Source of the DNA: Psychrosphaera sp. B3R10
GTDB lineage: Bacteria > Pseudomonadota > Gammaproteobacteria > Enterobacterales > Alteromonadaceae
Assembly (NCBI RefSeq): GCF_018861025.1
Contig: NZ_JAHKQH010000044.1
Span: forward strand, 62,389-126,388
Direction: 5' to 3'
DNA: 64,000 nt
Shown: positions 9,512 through 16,757 of the stretch, in pieces
Layout: the number at the start of each line of letters is the position of its first letter
How positions within the stretch are numbered: the first letter of the stretch is position 1
Program-made: the position numbers and the translations under genes
Notes under the pieces: generated by a model
What the model was told of the DNA's origin: nothing
The model's input: the letters and a program-made list of their open reading frames with translations, nothing else
Database searches by the model: none

Positions 9512-10066
9512 ATGAACGAAAAAGACGACCAGCAGCTTATTGAACTCACTAAAGCTGGTGAAATTGAAGCCTATTCAGTTTTAGTGCAACGCTACGAGTC
9601 GTCTGTGCGCGCCTGTTTACGAGTGCGATTAAGTAATTATCATGAAGCAGAAGATTTGGCACAGGAAACCTTCATGTTAGCTTACAAGAAGATAAATGAC
9701 TTTCGACTCGATGGTTCTTTAGGGGCTTGGTTACGAGGTATTGCGATTAATTTACTCCGTAATCATCAACGTAAACATAAAGCCCTTTCTGTTGGTGGTA
9801 ATAACGAACTAGAACTCTTAATTAATAAACAAATAGAGGATAATTTTGAGACTGAGAATGAGTCACCATTATTGATCAATTTAAAAGAGTGTCTTAAGAA
9901 ACTTGATGATAAAATGAATCTACTCTTAACTGAACATTACATTTTAGGACATTCGTTAGCTGAACTTTGTCGAAAATATGACGATAAACACTCAACGATG
10001 ACCATGCGTATGTACCGCTTAAAACAGAAGATTAAAAACTGTGTTGAGAAAAAGGTTGAGGAATAA
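9512..10066 (+). CDS. ECF-type sigma factor
   Basis: 184-residue sigma-70 family protein with only regions 2 and 4. Region 2 covers about residues 22-90 (YHEAEDLAQETFMLAYKK, then GAWLRGIAINLLRNHQRK) and region 4 about 125-178 (KLDDKMNLLLTEHYILGHS, then a helix-turn-helix with HSTMTMRMYRLKQKIK). It would direct RNA polymerase to a small set of promoters, plausibly those of the agar locus. The stop is followed after only 3 bases by the FecR-LamG gene, the usual layout of a sigma factor with its membrane anti-sigma. Its length and style resemble the sigma factors that accompany LamG proteins in Planctomycetes and Verrucomicrobia more than the FecI of proteobacterial iron systems. The Shine-Dalgarno is weak. 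Confidence 0.85.
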   Translation: MNEKDDQQLIELTKAGEIEAYSVLVQRYESSVRACLRVRLSNYHEAEDLAQETFMLAYKKINDFRLDGSLGAWLRGIAINLLRNHQRKHKALSVGGNNELELLINKQIEDNFETENESPLLINLKECLKKLDDKMNLLLTEHYILGHSLAELCRKYDDKHSTMTMRMYRLKQKIKNCVEKKVEE

Positions 10067-10069
10067 GAC

Positions 10070-11671
10070 ATGAGTGATTCAAAATCATTGTCTATTGAAC
10101 AAGAAAAATTAATTGCCGCTTATCTAGCAGGTGAAGATGTCAATGAGTTGCTTCTACTCGCATGCAAAGTAGACCCCGACCTTTTAAAAGAAGTCAGTCG
10201 ATATGTTGCCAACGATAGACTATTAAGCGCTGAATTTGACTCATTATATCAATCGTCCCACTTTACACGTGAAGTGATTGCTCGCATTGATCCCCTCCCT
10301 CAAACATCCATTACGCAACAAGTCAGTAGGAAGTTATTTGAGCAAGAAGCTGCCAATAGTTGGTTTAATAAACCTTGGGTTATGGCAGCAAGTATCGCGA
10401 GCTTTGTCTGTGTCTTATTTATTTCCAGTTTTATTAACAACCATGCCGACTTTGCCCAAGTCACAAAAATAACCGCAACATCCGTCTCAGATACCGAGCT
10501 TAAATTGGGTAACTACTTTGGTCGCGGAGACATAGAACTGACTCAGGGTTTTAGTGAGATCACCTTAAACAATGGCGTTGTATTAATTTTAGAAGCCCCA
10601 ATTAAACTTAACTTAAAATCTTCAGAACAAGTTGTTGTTCATCAAGGAAAACTTGTTGCCCGGGTTCCCAAAAATGCAATTGGTTTTCGTATCGATACAC
10701 CTAGCAGTGAAATTATCGACTTAGGCACTGAGTTTGGTGTTGATGTTAATAAAGATGGAGAATCGCAAGTTCATGTTATTAACGGCGAAGTGAAAGCGCG
10801 TGCAAATAAGTCACAACGTTACAAACTGGTAAAAAAAGACCAAGCCTTAGCCTTCAACTTAAAACATGAAGTGGCAAGTATTAAAAGCGAATCAGCCGAT
10901 TTTATGCGCGTATTGCCAGGTGAATCTATGCAAAACCCTGACTTTTTACATTGGAGTTTTGATAATGGTTCCGCTGCGGGCTTTCCTTCTACCGGTAAAG
11001 GCGTAAATGGTAAACATTATTTGGCGGTAGATAAATCCCTATCAAATACTAAAACAGCAAAAATTAACGGCCGTTTTGGTCAAGGATTATATTTTGACGG
11101 CGAAACAAATTGGTTAGAAACCGATTTTGCCGGTATCGGTAGCGATCACCCTCGTACAGTGGCTTTTTGGCTTAAAGTGCCTTCAGATTTTTCAACTAAC
11201 AAAGCGTATGGCATCGTTAGTTGGGGATTACATGCAAATTATGCTGCGTGGCAAATTTCTCCAAATCCGGAGTTGATTGATGGTCCTTTAGGTCGTCTTC
11301 GCGTTGGTACTTATAAAGCACAAGTCGTTGGCACAACGGACTTGCGTGATGACCAGTGGCACCATATTGCGGTAGTGGTTTATGGCGGTGAAAATTCCAA
11401 CATTTCCACTCACGTATTGTTATATGTAGATGGAAAATTAGAAAAAACCCAACAAAAATCGATTGCCAAGCTCAATACCCAACTGCAAGACCCATTATCC
11501 AGTCCGTTAAGTATTGGCAGAAACATTGCTCACAGCAAAGGCATAGAGCCATTAAAACAAGGTTTTTTCAAAGGTGGTGTAGATGAGCTTTTTGTTTATG
11601 AAGCCGCACTTGAACAGCAACAAATTCAACAATTAATGGAAAAAAATACATTGCTTAACCCAGCGAATTAA
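10070..11671 (+). CDS. Membrane anti-sigma-like protein with FecR and LamG domains
   Basis: 533 residues. About 100 N-terminal residues are cytoplasmic and could hold the sigma factor. One membrane helix lies near 101-122 (WVMAASIASFVCVLFISSF). A periplasmic FecR domain follows (about 140-260; GFRIDTPSSEIIDLGTEFGV, then VHVINGEVKA). A LamG/concanavalin-like domain fills about 293-525 (LHWSFDNG, GQGLYFDGETNWLET, TVAFWLKVP, WHHIAVVVYGG, LYVDGKLE). LamG folds often bind sugars. The architecture suggests a one-protein sensor: a sugar bound outside releases or activates the sigma factor encoded 3 bases upstream. No STN-bearing TonB receptor, the usual partner of FecR, is seen in the window. The gene ends before a clear terminator, so sigma and anti-sigma end the upstream unit and GH50 is transcribed separately. 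Confidence 0.82.
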   Translation: MSDSKSLSIEQEKLIAAYLAGEDVNELLLLACKVDPDLLKEVSRYVANDRLLSAEFDSLYQSSHFTREVIARIDPLPQTSITQQVSRKLFEQEAANSWFNKPWVMAASIASFVCVLFISSFINNHADFAQVTKITATSVSDTELKLGNYFGRGDIELTQGFSEITLNNGVVLILEAPIKLNLKSSEQVVVHQGKLVARVPKNAIGFRIDTPSSEIIDLGTEFGVDVNKDGESQVHVINGEVKARANKSQRYKLVKKDQALAFNLKHEVASIKSESADFMRVLPGESMQNPDFLHWSFDNGSAAGFPSTGKGVNGKHYLAVDKSLSNTKTAKINGRFGQGLYFDGETNWLETDFAGIGSDHPRTVAFWLKVPSDFSTNKAYGIVSWGLHANYAAWQISPNPELIDGPLGRLRVGTYKAQVVGTTDLRDDQWHHIAVVVYGGENSNISTHVLLYVDGKLEKTQQKSIAKLNTQLQDPLSSPLSIGRNIAHSKGIEPLKQGFFKGGVDELFVYEAALEQQQIQQLMEKNTLLNPAN

Positions 11672-11681
11672 TTAGCGACAG

Positions 11682-11712
11682 TCGCTGCTTTATTTCTGCA
11701 GCGAACTTTTTT
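11682..11712 (+). terminator. Rho-independent terminator after FecR-LamG gene
   Basis: TCGCTGC (11682-11688) pairs with GCAGCGA (11698-11704) around a 9-nt loop and is followed by ACTTTTTTGA. It lies 11 bases after the stop codon and separates the upstream genes from GH50. Confidence 0.75.
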
Positions 11713-11788
11713 GATTAATTTTTAGTTTTATGTGTCATTTGTATCGACTGACAACAACTTAATATATTGCTTTCATGAGGAATATATT

Positions 11789-14164
11789 TTGAATAAACCT
11801 ACGACTATTACTGAAAAAATACTAAAAATAATATTTGTAAAAAAACCAGACTTTAGAATATCAATCATTGCGCCATTTATGTTGTTTGCACTTGTGGCGT
11901 GTGGTTCTCAAAACCTAGATGATGACCGAAAAAAAACAACACAAGCCAAGCACATACTTGTTACTGACTTTAATAACACAACGGTGCCAAGTTATATTAA
12001 ACCGTTTGACGCAAAAACAGAGCTTGTTGAGCTAAGTCATAACAATAACGCGCTAAATATTAAATTTTCCACAAAACATAGCAGCTCCGGCATAACCATA
12101 ATACCTGACCTGCCGTGGTCAACATCAGAGCTAGGCAACAATGCCTTTATGGTTGATGTTTACAACAATGGTAAATACGCGACGATGTTATCAACTAACA
12201 TCACAGGTATGACTCAAAAAACACAACGTAGAACAGTTGCAATAGACGCCGGTGAAACAGTTACCTTATATTTTGAGCTCGAAGGATTTGAATTAGATCA
12301 CGATACAGGGTTACGGGATACACCGCCTTCGTTTATAACATCCGCCCGAAAAATGCCCATTAGAGGCAGTAAAGAAATCATTGATTTTTCGCAGGTCTAC
12401 GCAATCAAGATATATACAGAAACGCAAATCAATCCCACGGAGGTGACCATTGATAATCTGCGTTTTGAAGCGACAGGCACACCAAACAAGCAATATGTTA
12501 CGCACATCGTAGACAAGTTTGGTCAACGCGCCGATATTGATTTTGACCTCAAAGTCTCTTCCACAGAAGAACTTAAACGCCTAGCTGATGAAGAACGAGC
12601 ACAATTAAAACGCTCTGAAGGGTGGCCTGGACGAAGTCAGTTTGGTGGTTGGAAAGAAGGTGAAAAATTCAAAGCCACGGGATTTTTCCGTACTCAAAAA
12701 GTCGGTGATAAATGGTCGTTAATAGACCCAGAGGGTTATTTGTATTTCTCATCAGGCATTGCCAATTCAAGAATGTCGAACACATCGACCTTCACCGGCA
12801 TTGATTATAAAGATGACTCAGTTCGTTTTATTGACCCCTTAGATGTCACGCCAGAAGATTCACAGGGTATTAGTGGCAATTATCGTAACGCCCAAAAGAC
12901 AAGCTATGTTGCCAATCAACAACGTCATAACATGTTTGAATGGTTTCCAAGCTACGACGATGAGTTAGCAAATCATTACGGCTATCGTCGAAAAGCGCAC
13001 AAAGGCCCGATGGAACACGGGGAAGTGTACAGTTTTTATCAAGCCAATTTAGAGCGTAGATATGGTGAAAAAACGGAACAGTCTTATTTAATAGATTGGC
13101 ACGACATCACGCTAGACCGTATGGTCGATTGGGGATTTACATCGTTTGGTAATTGGACCGACCCAATGTTTTATGACAACACTAAAATGCCCTATTTTGC
13201 CAACGGATGGATTATTGGTGAATTTAAAACTCTAAGCTCTGGTTTTGATATTTGGGGTAAAATGCCTGATCCATTCGATCCTGAGTTTGTACGTAGAGCA
13301 AAAATAACCACCGAAGTCATAGCAAAAGAAGTAAATGATAGCCCTTGGTGTGTTGGCGTCTTTATCGATAACGAAATGAGCTGGGGCGGCGCTGCACCAG
13401 CTATTAGACGCTACGGTATCGTCTTTGATGCATTATCAAAATCGGTGGACGAAAGCCCGGCCAAAACCGTATTTGTAAAAATGCTCAAAGACAAATATAA
13501 AAAGATCTCTGCATTGAATATCGCCTGGGATAAAAATATAAAATCCTGGCAGGAACTAGCCCAAGGGGTTAATTACAAAAAAGACGCGTCTTACAACAAG
13601 ACATTAACTAATGACGTATCTTGGTTGCTACAAACCTATGCAGATGAGTACTTTAAAGTTGTCAGAACCGCTGTAAAAGAAGTAATGCCAAATCACATGT
13701 ATATGGGTGCGCGTTTTACAACGTGGGGCACTGCACCTGAAGCAAGAGATGCGGCTAAAAAATATGCCGATGTCGTGAGTTACAATTATTATCGTGAAGG
13801 TATAGATGAAATGACATGGGGCTTCTTAGAAGCGTTAGATGCACCAGTCATCATTGGCGAGTTTCACATTGGCTCTACCGATGTAGGTCACCCAAATCCA
13901 GGAATAATACATGCGCCTAATCAAAAAGTTCGGGCAGATATGTTTAAAACTTATATGAACTCAGCGATTGATAATCCCTACATCATAGGCGCACATTGGT
14001 TTCAATATATTGATGCGCCTTTAACCGGACGAGCCCACGACGGTGAAAACTATAACGTTGGATTTGTAACAATCACGGATATACCATTTCCCGATTTGGT
14101 CGACGCAGCCAAGGACGTACATAAAAACCTATATCAACGTCGTTACCTAAACAAACCGCAGTAA
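11789..14164 (+). CDS. GH50 beta-agarase, lipoprotein
   Basis: Exo-type beta-agarases of GH50 release neoagarobiose from agarose and its oligosaccharides. I chose TTG at 11789 as the start: TGAGGA lies 8-9 bases before it, and it places a lipobox (ALVAC, Cys38) at a normal distance; a GTG at 11732 is the longer alternative. From the TTG the protein has 791 residues. About 45-230 form an N-terminal beta-sandwich, carbohydrate-binding-like; the rest is a TIM barrel. The catalytic pair is visible as IDNEMSWGG (acid/base near E529) and VIIGEFHIGS (nucleophile near E691), close in position to E534 and E695 described for Saccharophagus Aga50D. Being a lipoprotein, it should be anchored in the outer membrane or periplasm. 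It lies after a terminator, so it probably has its own promoter. Confidence 0.9.
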   Translation: MNKPTTITEKILKIIFVKKPDFRISIIAPFMLFALVACGSQNLDDDRKKTTQAKHILVTDFNNTTVPSYIKPFDAKTELVELSHNNNALNIKFSTKHSSSGITIIPDLPWSTSELGNNAFMVDVYNNGKYATMLSTNITGMTQKTQRRTVAIDAGETVTLYFELEGFELDHDTGLRDTPPSFITSARKMPIRGSKEIIDFSQVYAIKIYTETQINPTEVTIDNLRFEATGTPNKQYVTHIVDKFGQRADIDFDLKVSSTEELKRLADEERAQLKRSEGWPGRSQFGGWKEGEKFKATGFFRTQKVGDKWSLIDPEGYLYFSSGIANSRMSNTSTFTGIDYKDDSVRFIDPLDVTPEDSQGISGNYRNAQKTSYVANQQRHNMFEWFPSYDDELANHYGYRRKAHKGPMEHGEVYSFYQANLERRYGEKTEQSYLIDWHDITLDRMVDWGFTSFGNWTDPMFYDNTKMPYFANGWIIGEFKTLSSGFDIWGKMPDPFDPEFVRRAKITTEVIAKEVNDSPWCVGVFIDNEMSWGGAAPAIRRYGIVFDALSKSVDESPAKTVFVKMLKDKYKKISALNIAWDKNIKSWQELAQGVNYKKDASYNKTLTNDVSWLLQTYADEYFKVVRTAVKEVMPNHMYMGARFTTWGTAPEARDAAKKYADVVSYNYYREGIDEMTWGFLEALDAPVIIGEFHIGSTDVGHPNPGIIHAPNQKVRADMFKTYMNSAIDNPYIIGAHWFQYIDAPLTGRAHDGENYNVGFVTITDIPFPDLVDAAKDVHKNLYQRRYLNKPQ

Positions 14165-14179
14165 ACCCCATAATGACCC

Positions 14180-14201
14180 GGCCTAAATCTAGATTTAGGC
14201 C
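14180..14201 (+). terminator. Perfect 22-bp palindrome after GH50
   Basis: A fully symmetric palindrome with half-site GGCCTAAATCT lies 15 bases after the GH50 stop, followed by CTCAAAAAA. It can form a strong stem, but the tract after it is A-rich instead of T-rich, so it is more likely a 3'-end stability element or a bidirectional, inefficient terminator. Confidence 0.45.
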
Positions 14202-14533
14202 CTCAAAAAATGTATTTTCTCCGCTCCAAACAGCTTTATGTAATTGGCGAAATTACATCATTGTTGTTGACATATAACATCGAAAATTAGTGGACAGTAA
14301 ATTAGTTGAGTCACTCGTTTAGGCATAAAGAACGGTGATAATACCCGGTGATTCTAAACCGGTGTTCGTTTCAGAACTGGAACTAGAACATCAGCGACCA
14401 GTCAGTCAAATACTTTCTACAGAATATCGAAAATGAAGCGCAGGCTAAGATTTAAGAAAATCTAGGAGTTGTTATGGCGAGTTGCACAAACTCAAATATG
14501 CTTGGTTTTAGATTATTTTATCTTCAGAAAGCA
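14202..14533. other. Gene-free stretch between GH50 and tRNA-Ser
   Basis: No intact gene is seen. It holds an 8-bp inverted repeat (ATGTAATT at 14238-14245, AATTACAT at 14251-14258). A short plus-strand frame after GTG at about 14332 (VIIPGDSKPVFVSELELE, ending after 33 codons) and a shifted frame with one stop (ENEAQAKI, stop, ENLGVVMASCTN) might be remains of a decayed gene. I do not recognise the family. Confidence 0.3.
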
Positions 14534-14565
14534 AAAACCCGTTAATCTCTCGATTAACGGGTTTT
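14534..14565 (-). terminator. Terminator of tRNA-Ser
   Basis: A 13-bp perfect stem (AAAACCCGTTAAT at 14534-14546, ATTAACGGGTTTT at 14553-14565, 6-nt loop) sits 8 bases beyond the CCA end of tRNA-Ser. On the minus strand the right arm runs into a T-tract, as in a rho-independent terminator. Confidence 0.85.
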
Positions 14566-14573
14566 CTAAATAA

Positions 14574-14665
14574 TGGCGGAGAGAGAGGGATTCGAACCCT
14601 CGTTAGGTTTTACCCTAAACACACTTTCCAGGCGTGCGCCTTCAGCCACTCAGCCACCTCTCCGC
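14574..14665 (-). tRNA. tRNA-Ser (anticodon GGA)
   Basis: 92 nt, class II tRNA with encoded CCA. On the minus strand it begins GCGGAGAGGTGGCTGAGTGG, has the anticodon loop CTGGAAA with anticodon GGA, a long variable arm (TTTAGGGTAAAACCTAA region) and the T-arm GGTTCGAATCC. It reads serine codons UCC and UCU. Confidence 0.96.
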
Positions 14666-14687
14666 ATTGCTTTTTTAAAGCCGCGCC

Positions 14688-14716
14688 ATACTATTGAATT
14701 ACGCGGCTTTCTGCAA
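14688..14716 (-). promoter_or_regulatory. Promoter of tRNA-Ser
   Basis: On the minus strand TTGCAG (14716-14711), a 17-bp spacer and TAGTAT (14693-14688) are followed by the GC-rich discriminator GGCGCGGC, the pattern of stringently controlled stable-RNA promoters. Start of transcription would be near 14681, 16 bases before the tRNA. A 9-bp inverted repeat (AAAGCCGCG / CGCGGCTTT, 14677-14685 and 14702-14710) overlaps it. Confidence 0.65.
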
Positions 14717-14767
14717 GCCTATTTATTGATACCACCTGCTAGTTGGTGATAATTCAACCGAATAGGC
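14717..14767 (-). terminator. Nested hairpin at the 3' end of nadA
   Basis: GCCTATT (14717-14723) and AATAGGC (14761-14767, touching the nadA stop) form an outer stem enclosing an inner stem of ATACCACC-type and GGTGATA-type arms. No T-tract follows. Probably the nadA transcript end or a stability structure. Confidence 0.4.
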
Positions 14768-15822
14768 TAAGCGTTACCTTTAACTTTTACTTTGTTGTCA
14801 GCGGCAAAATTGAGCATTCTAGTCAGTGGGATCATCGCTTTTTCAGCTAATGTTTCATCGACAAAAACTTCGTGACCGACAACGTTAACCAATGCTTCCT
14901 CTAACGCTTTAAGACCGTTCATTGCCATCCACGGACAGTGTGCACAACTTTTACATGTTGCGCCGTTACCAGCCGTTGGAGCTTCTATAAACGTCTTGCC
15001 TGGGTTAGCTTGTTGCATCTTATAAAAAATGCCACGATCAGTCGCGACAATAAAAGTATCATTGCTCATTTCTGTAGAAGATTTGATTAACTGTGATGTA
15101 GATCCGACGGCGTCTGCCATCGCAACAACAGATGCTGGCGATTCTGGGTGAACTAATATCGCAGCGTCAGGATATACATTTTTAAGATCGGCTAACGCTT
15201 TTGACGAAAATTCGTCGTGAACGATACATTCCCCATCCCACAACAGCATATTAGCGCCGGTTTGATTATTGATATAACTGCCCAAATGGCGATCAGGCCC
15301 CCAAATGATTGGTTTACCTTCAGCCTCTAGGTGGTCAATAACTTCAAGTGCGATACTCGATGTTACAACCCAATCGGCACGTGCTTTAACCGCCGCAGAG
15401 GTATTTGCATAAACAACGACTGTATGGTCAGGATGAGCGTCACAAAACGCAGAGAAACGGTCAACAGGACACCCCAAATCTAAAGAACAAGTCGCTTCTA
15501 ATGTTGGCATCAACACTGTTTTTTCTGGGGTTAGGATTTTTGCCGTTTCGCCCATAAATTTAACGCCAGCGACCAATAAGGTTTTTGCTTCGTGCTGATT
15601 GCCAAAACGTGCCATTTCCAATGAATCGGCAACACAACCGCCGGTTTCTTCGGCAAGAGCTTGAATTTCAGGATCGGTATAATAATGGGCGACAAGTACT
15701 GCATTTTTTTCAATCAATAACTGCTTGATGCGATCTTTATAAGCTTGTTGCTCGCTATCATTAAGAGGTATTGGTTTTGCAGGAAATGGGTAATCTTGTT
15801 TAACGGCTTTTGCTAGGCTCAT
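14767..15822 (-). CDS. nadA: Quinolinate synthase NadA
   Basis: Condenses iminoaspartate with dihydroxyacetone phosphate to quinolinate, the second step of de novo NAD synthesis, in the cytoplasm, using a 4Fe-4S cluster. The protein matches NadA throughout: [11 protein letters not shown] near residue 38, [13 protein letters not shown] and [13 protein letters not shown] containing the cluster-type cysteines. I chose the ATG at 15822 (351 residues, starting [17 protein letters not shown]), because it aligns with the E. coli start; the frame is open 32 codons further upstream, but that extension has no family likeness. Single gene between tRNA-Ser and the tRNA-Lys cluster; no clear Shine-Dalgarno is seen. 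Confidence 0.95.
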   Translation of the reverse strand: MSLAKAVKQDYPFPAKPIPLNDSEQQAYKDRIKQLLIEKNAVLVAHYYTDPEIQALAEETGGCVADSLEMARFGNQHEAKTLLVAGVKFMGETAKILTPEKTVLMPTLEATCSLDLGCPVDRFSAFCDAHPDHTVVVYANTSAAVKARADWVVTSSIALEVIDHLEAEGKPIIWGPDRHLGSYINNQTGANMLLWDGECIVHDEFSSKALADLKNVYPDAAILVHPESPASVVAMADAVGSTSQLIKSSTEMSNDTFIVATDRGIFYKMQQANPGKTFIEAPTAGNGATCKSCAHCPWMAMNGLKALEEALVNVVGHEVFVDETLAEKAMIPLTRMLNFAADNKVKVKGNA

Positions 15823-16074
15823 ATCTAATTTATTTAAGCTAAAAAATCTTCGAATAATTATACAGGACTGAGTTCTAATGTCACTCAATTGGCAAAGTGA
15901 ACACTGTGCAAAATGCAAATAACATATTTCTGCAACTTTTTGTTTATCGACTAAAAGTTTACAGAAGCCTGAACAGCGTCTACTGCAATGTAAATTTCAA
16001 TGCCTTTCTAATTATAGTTAGAAGCTTAATTGAGTTTCTAATCCAAAATAGAAGAACCATATCGATGATTTTCA
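15823..16074. other. AT-rich upstream region of nadA
   Basis: No gene is supported. A short plus-strand open frame here (15897-16085) has no homology-like features. The nadA promoter should lie here on the minus strand, but I cannot pick a convincing -35/-10 pair. Confidence 0.4.
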
Positions 16075-16153
16075 TCCAATCATGACAAGTGCAATATTTA
16101 TAAGGATTTAGTTTTGATGTAATAAAGGGAGGTTTTAAGTGGTGGTTCATGAT
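16075..16153 (-). repeat. Direct repeat copy 1, ending in a truncated tRNA-Lys 3' end
   Basis: The 71 bases 16075-16145 are identical to 16254-16324, and similarity continues to about 16153 with one mismatch and leftwards into GAACCAxATCGATG. In copy 2 the right end is the 3' end of the first tRNA-Lys gene; in copy 1 the same place reads, on the minus strand, ATCATGAACCACCA, a tRNA-Lys 3' end with one change and no rest of the tRNA. A duplication with loss of the tRNA body explains this. Confidence 0.8.
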
Positions 16154-16157
16154 TTAG

Positions 16158-16235
16158 GATGACTTCAGACATCCTGTCTTACGCCCTTCGGGCCTGCTAA
16201 AGCAGTTCAAAAATATTCCAAACATTTTTGTCGAA
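16158..16235. repeat. Intergenic mosaic of small hairpins
   Basis: Between the two direct repeats lies a string of short inverted repeats: AGACATCCTGTCT, GCCCTTCGGGC, GCTAAAGC, and an AATATTCCAAACATTTTTG segment. This looks like the hairpin-rich interspersed intergenic repeats seen in Colwellia-like genomes (a resemblance from memory). Only one copy is in the window. Confidence 0.4.
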
Positions 16236-16253
16236 CCAAATCGATGGTTCTCG

Positions 16254-16324
16254 TCCAATCATGACAAGTGCAATATTTATAAGGATTTAGTTTTGATGTA
16301 ATAAAGGGAGGTTTTAAGTGGTGG
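16254..16324 (-). repeat. Direct repeat copy 2
   Basis: Identical to 16075-16145 at an offset of 179 bases. Its right end overlaps the 3' CCA end of the first tRNA-Lys gene (16319-16394), so this is the original context of the repeat. Confidence 0.85.
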
Positions 16325-16394
16325 GTCATGATGGATTCGAACCATCGACCAATTGATTAAAAGTCAACTGCTCTACCAACTGAGCTAATGACCC
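16319..16394 (-). tRNA. tRNA-Lys (anticodon TTT), copy 1
   Basis: 76 nt including encoded CCA. On the minus strand GGGTCATTAGCTCAGTTGG, anticodon loop ACTTTTAAT with anticodon TTT, and T-arm GGTTCGAATCC. Identical to the next two copies and last in the transcription unit. Confidence 0.97.
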
Positions 16395-16419
16395 ACTTAA
16401 AATTGGAGTGCTTGTTTGA

Positions 16420-16495
16420 TGGTGGGTCATGATGGATTCGAACCATCGACCAATTGATTAAAAGTCAACTGCTCTACCAACTGAGCTAATGACCC
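16420..16495 (-). tRNA. tRNA-Lys (anticodon TTT), copy 2
   Basis: Same 76-nt sequence as copies 1 and 3, separated from copy 1 by 25 bases and from copy 3 by 21 bases. The flanks GTGG and TGGG next to each copy suggest past unequal exchange. Confidence 0.97.
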
Positions 16496-16516
16496 ATCAA
16501 AACAAGTCAGAATAAG

Positions 16517-16592
16517 TGGTGGGTCATGATGGATTCGAACCATCGACCAATTGATTAAAAGTCAACTGCTCTACCAACTGAGCTAATGACCC
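16517..16592 (-). tRNA. tRNA-Lys (anticodon TTT), copy 3
   Basis: Promoter-proximal copy of the three identical genes. tRNA-Lys genes directly downstream of cpoB (ybgF) are also found in E. coli, so this position is an ancestral gammaproteobacterial arrangement. Confidence 0.97.
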
Positions 16593-16653
16593 ACTATATT
16601 CTGTTAAAACTGCGTCTCGAAAGGAAGTATCTTCCCCCTTGCCGCGGGCGCAT

Positions 16654-16681
16654 ATAATACTTATTTAAAAGTCTGGTGCAA
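16654..16681 (-). promoter_or_regulatory. Promoter of the tRNA-Lys cluster
   Basis: On the minus strand TTGCAC (16681-16676), a 16-bp spacer and TATTAT (16659-16654) are followed by ATGCGCCCGCGG, a GC-rich discriminator typical of stringently controlled tRNA promoters. Confidence 0.7.
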
Positions 16682-16757
16682 GTTATTTTATCAATAATTT
16701 TTGATTTTAGACGCTTTCGGACAAATATCGTACGAAAGCGTTAAAAAACATACTTAT

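Noticed and set aside
14220-14530. Transposase or integrase remnant beside the agar locus
   Set aside because: No DDE or tyrosine-recombinase motif, terminal repeats or target duplication could be shown; only weak frame debris is seen.
14574-14665. tRNA-Ser as an integration (att) site for the agar locus
   Set aside because: No duplicated tRNA 3' end was found at the other side of the locus (986-1521), and no integrase gene is present.
15897-16085. Plus-strand frame upstream of nadA
   Set aside because: Low-complexity, no start signal, overlaps the duplicated non-coding repeat.
16319-16592. tRNA-Lys repeats as an assembly artefact
   Set aside because: Spacers between copies differ in sequence and length, and tRNA-Lys arrays after cpoB are normal in gammaproteobacteria.
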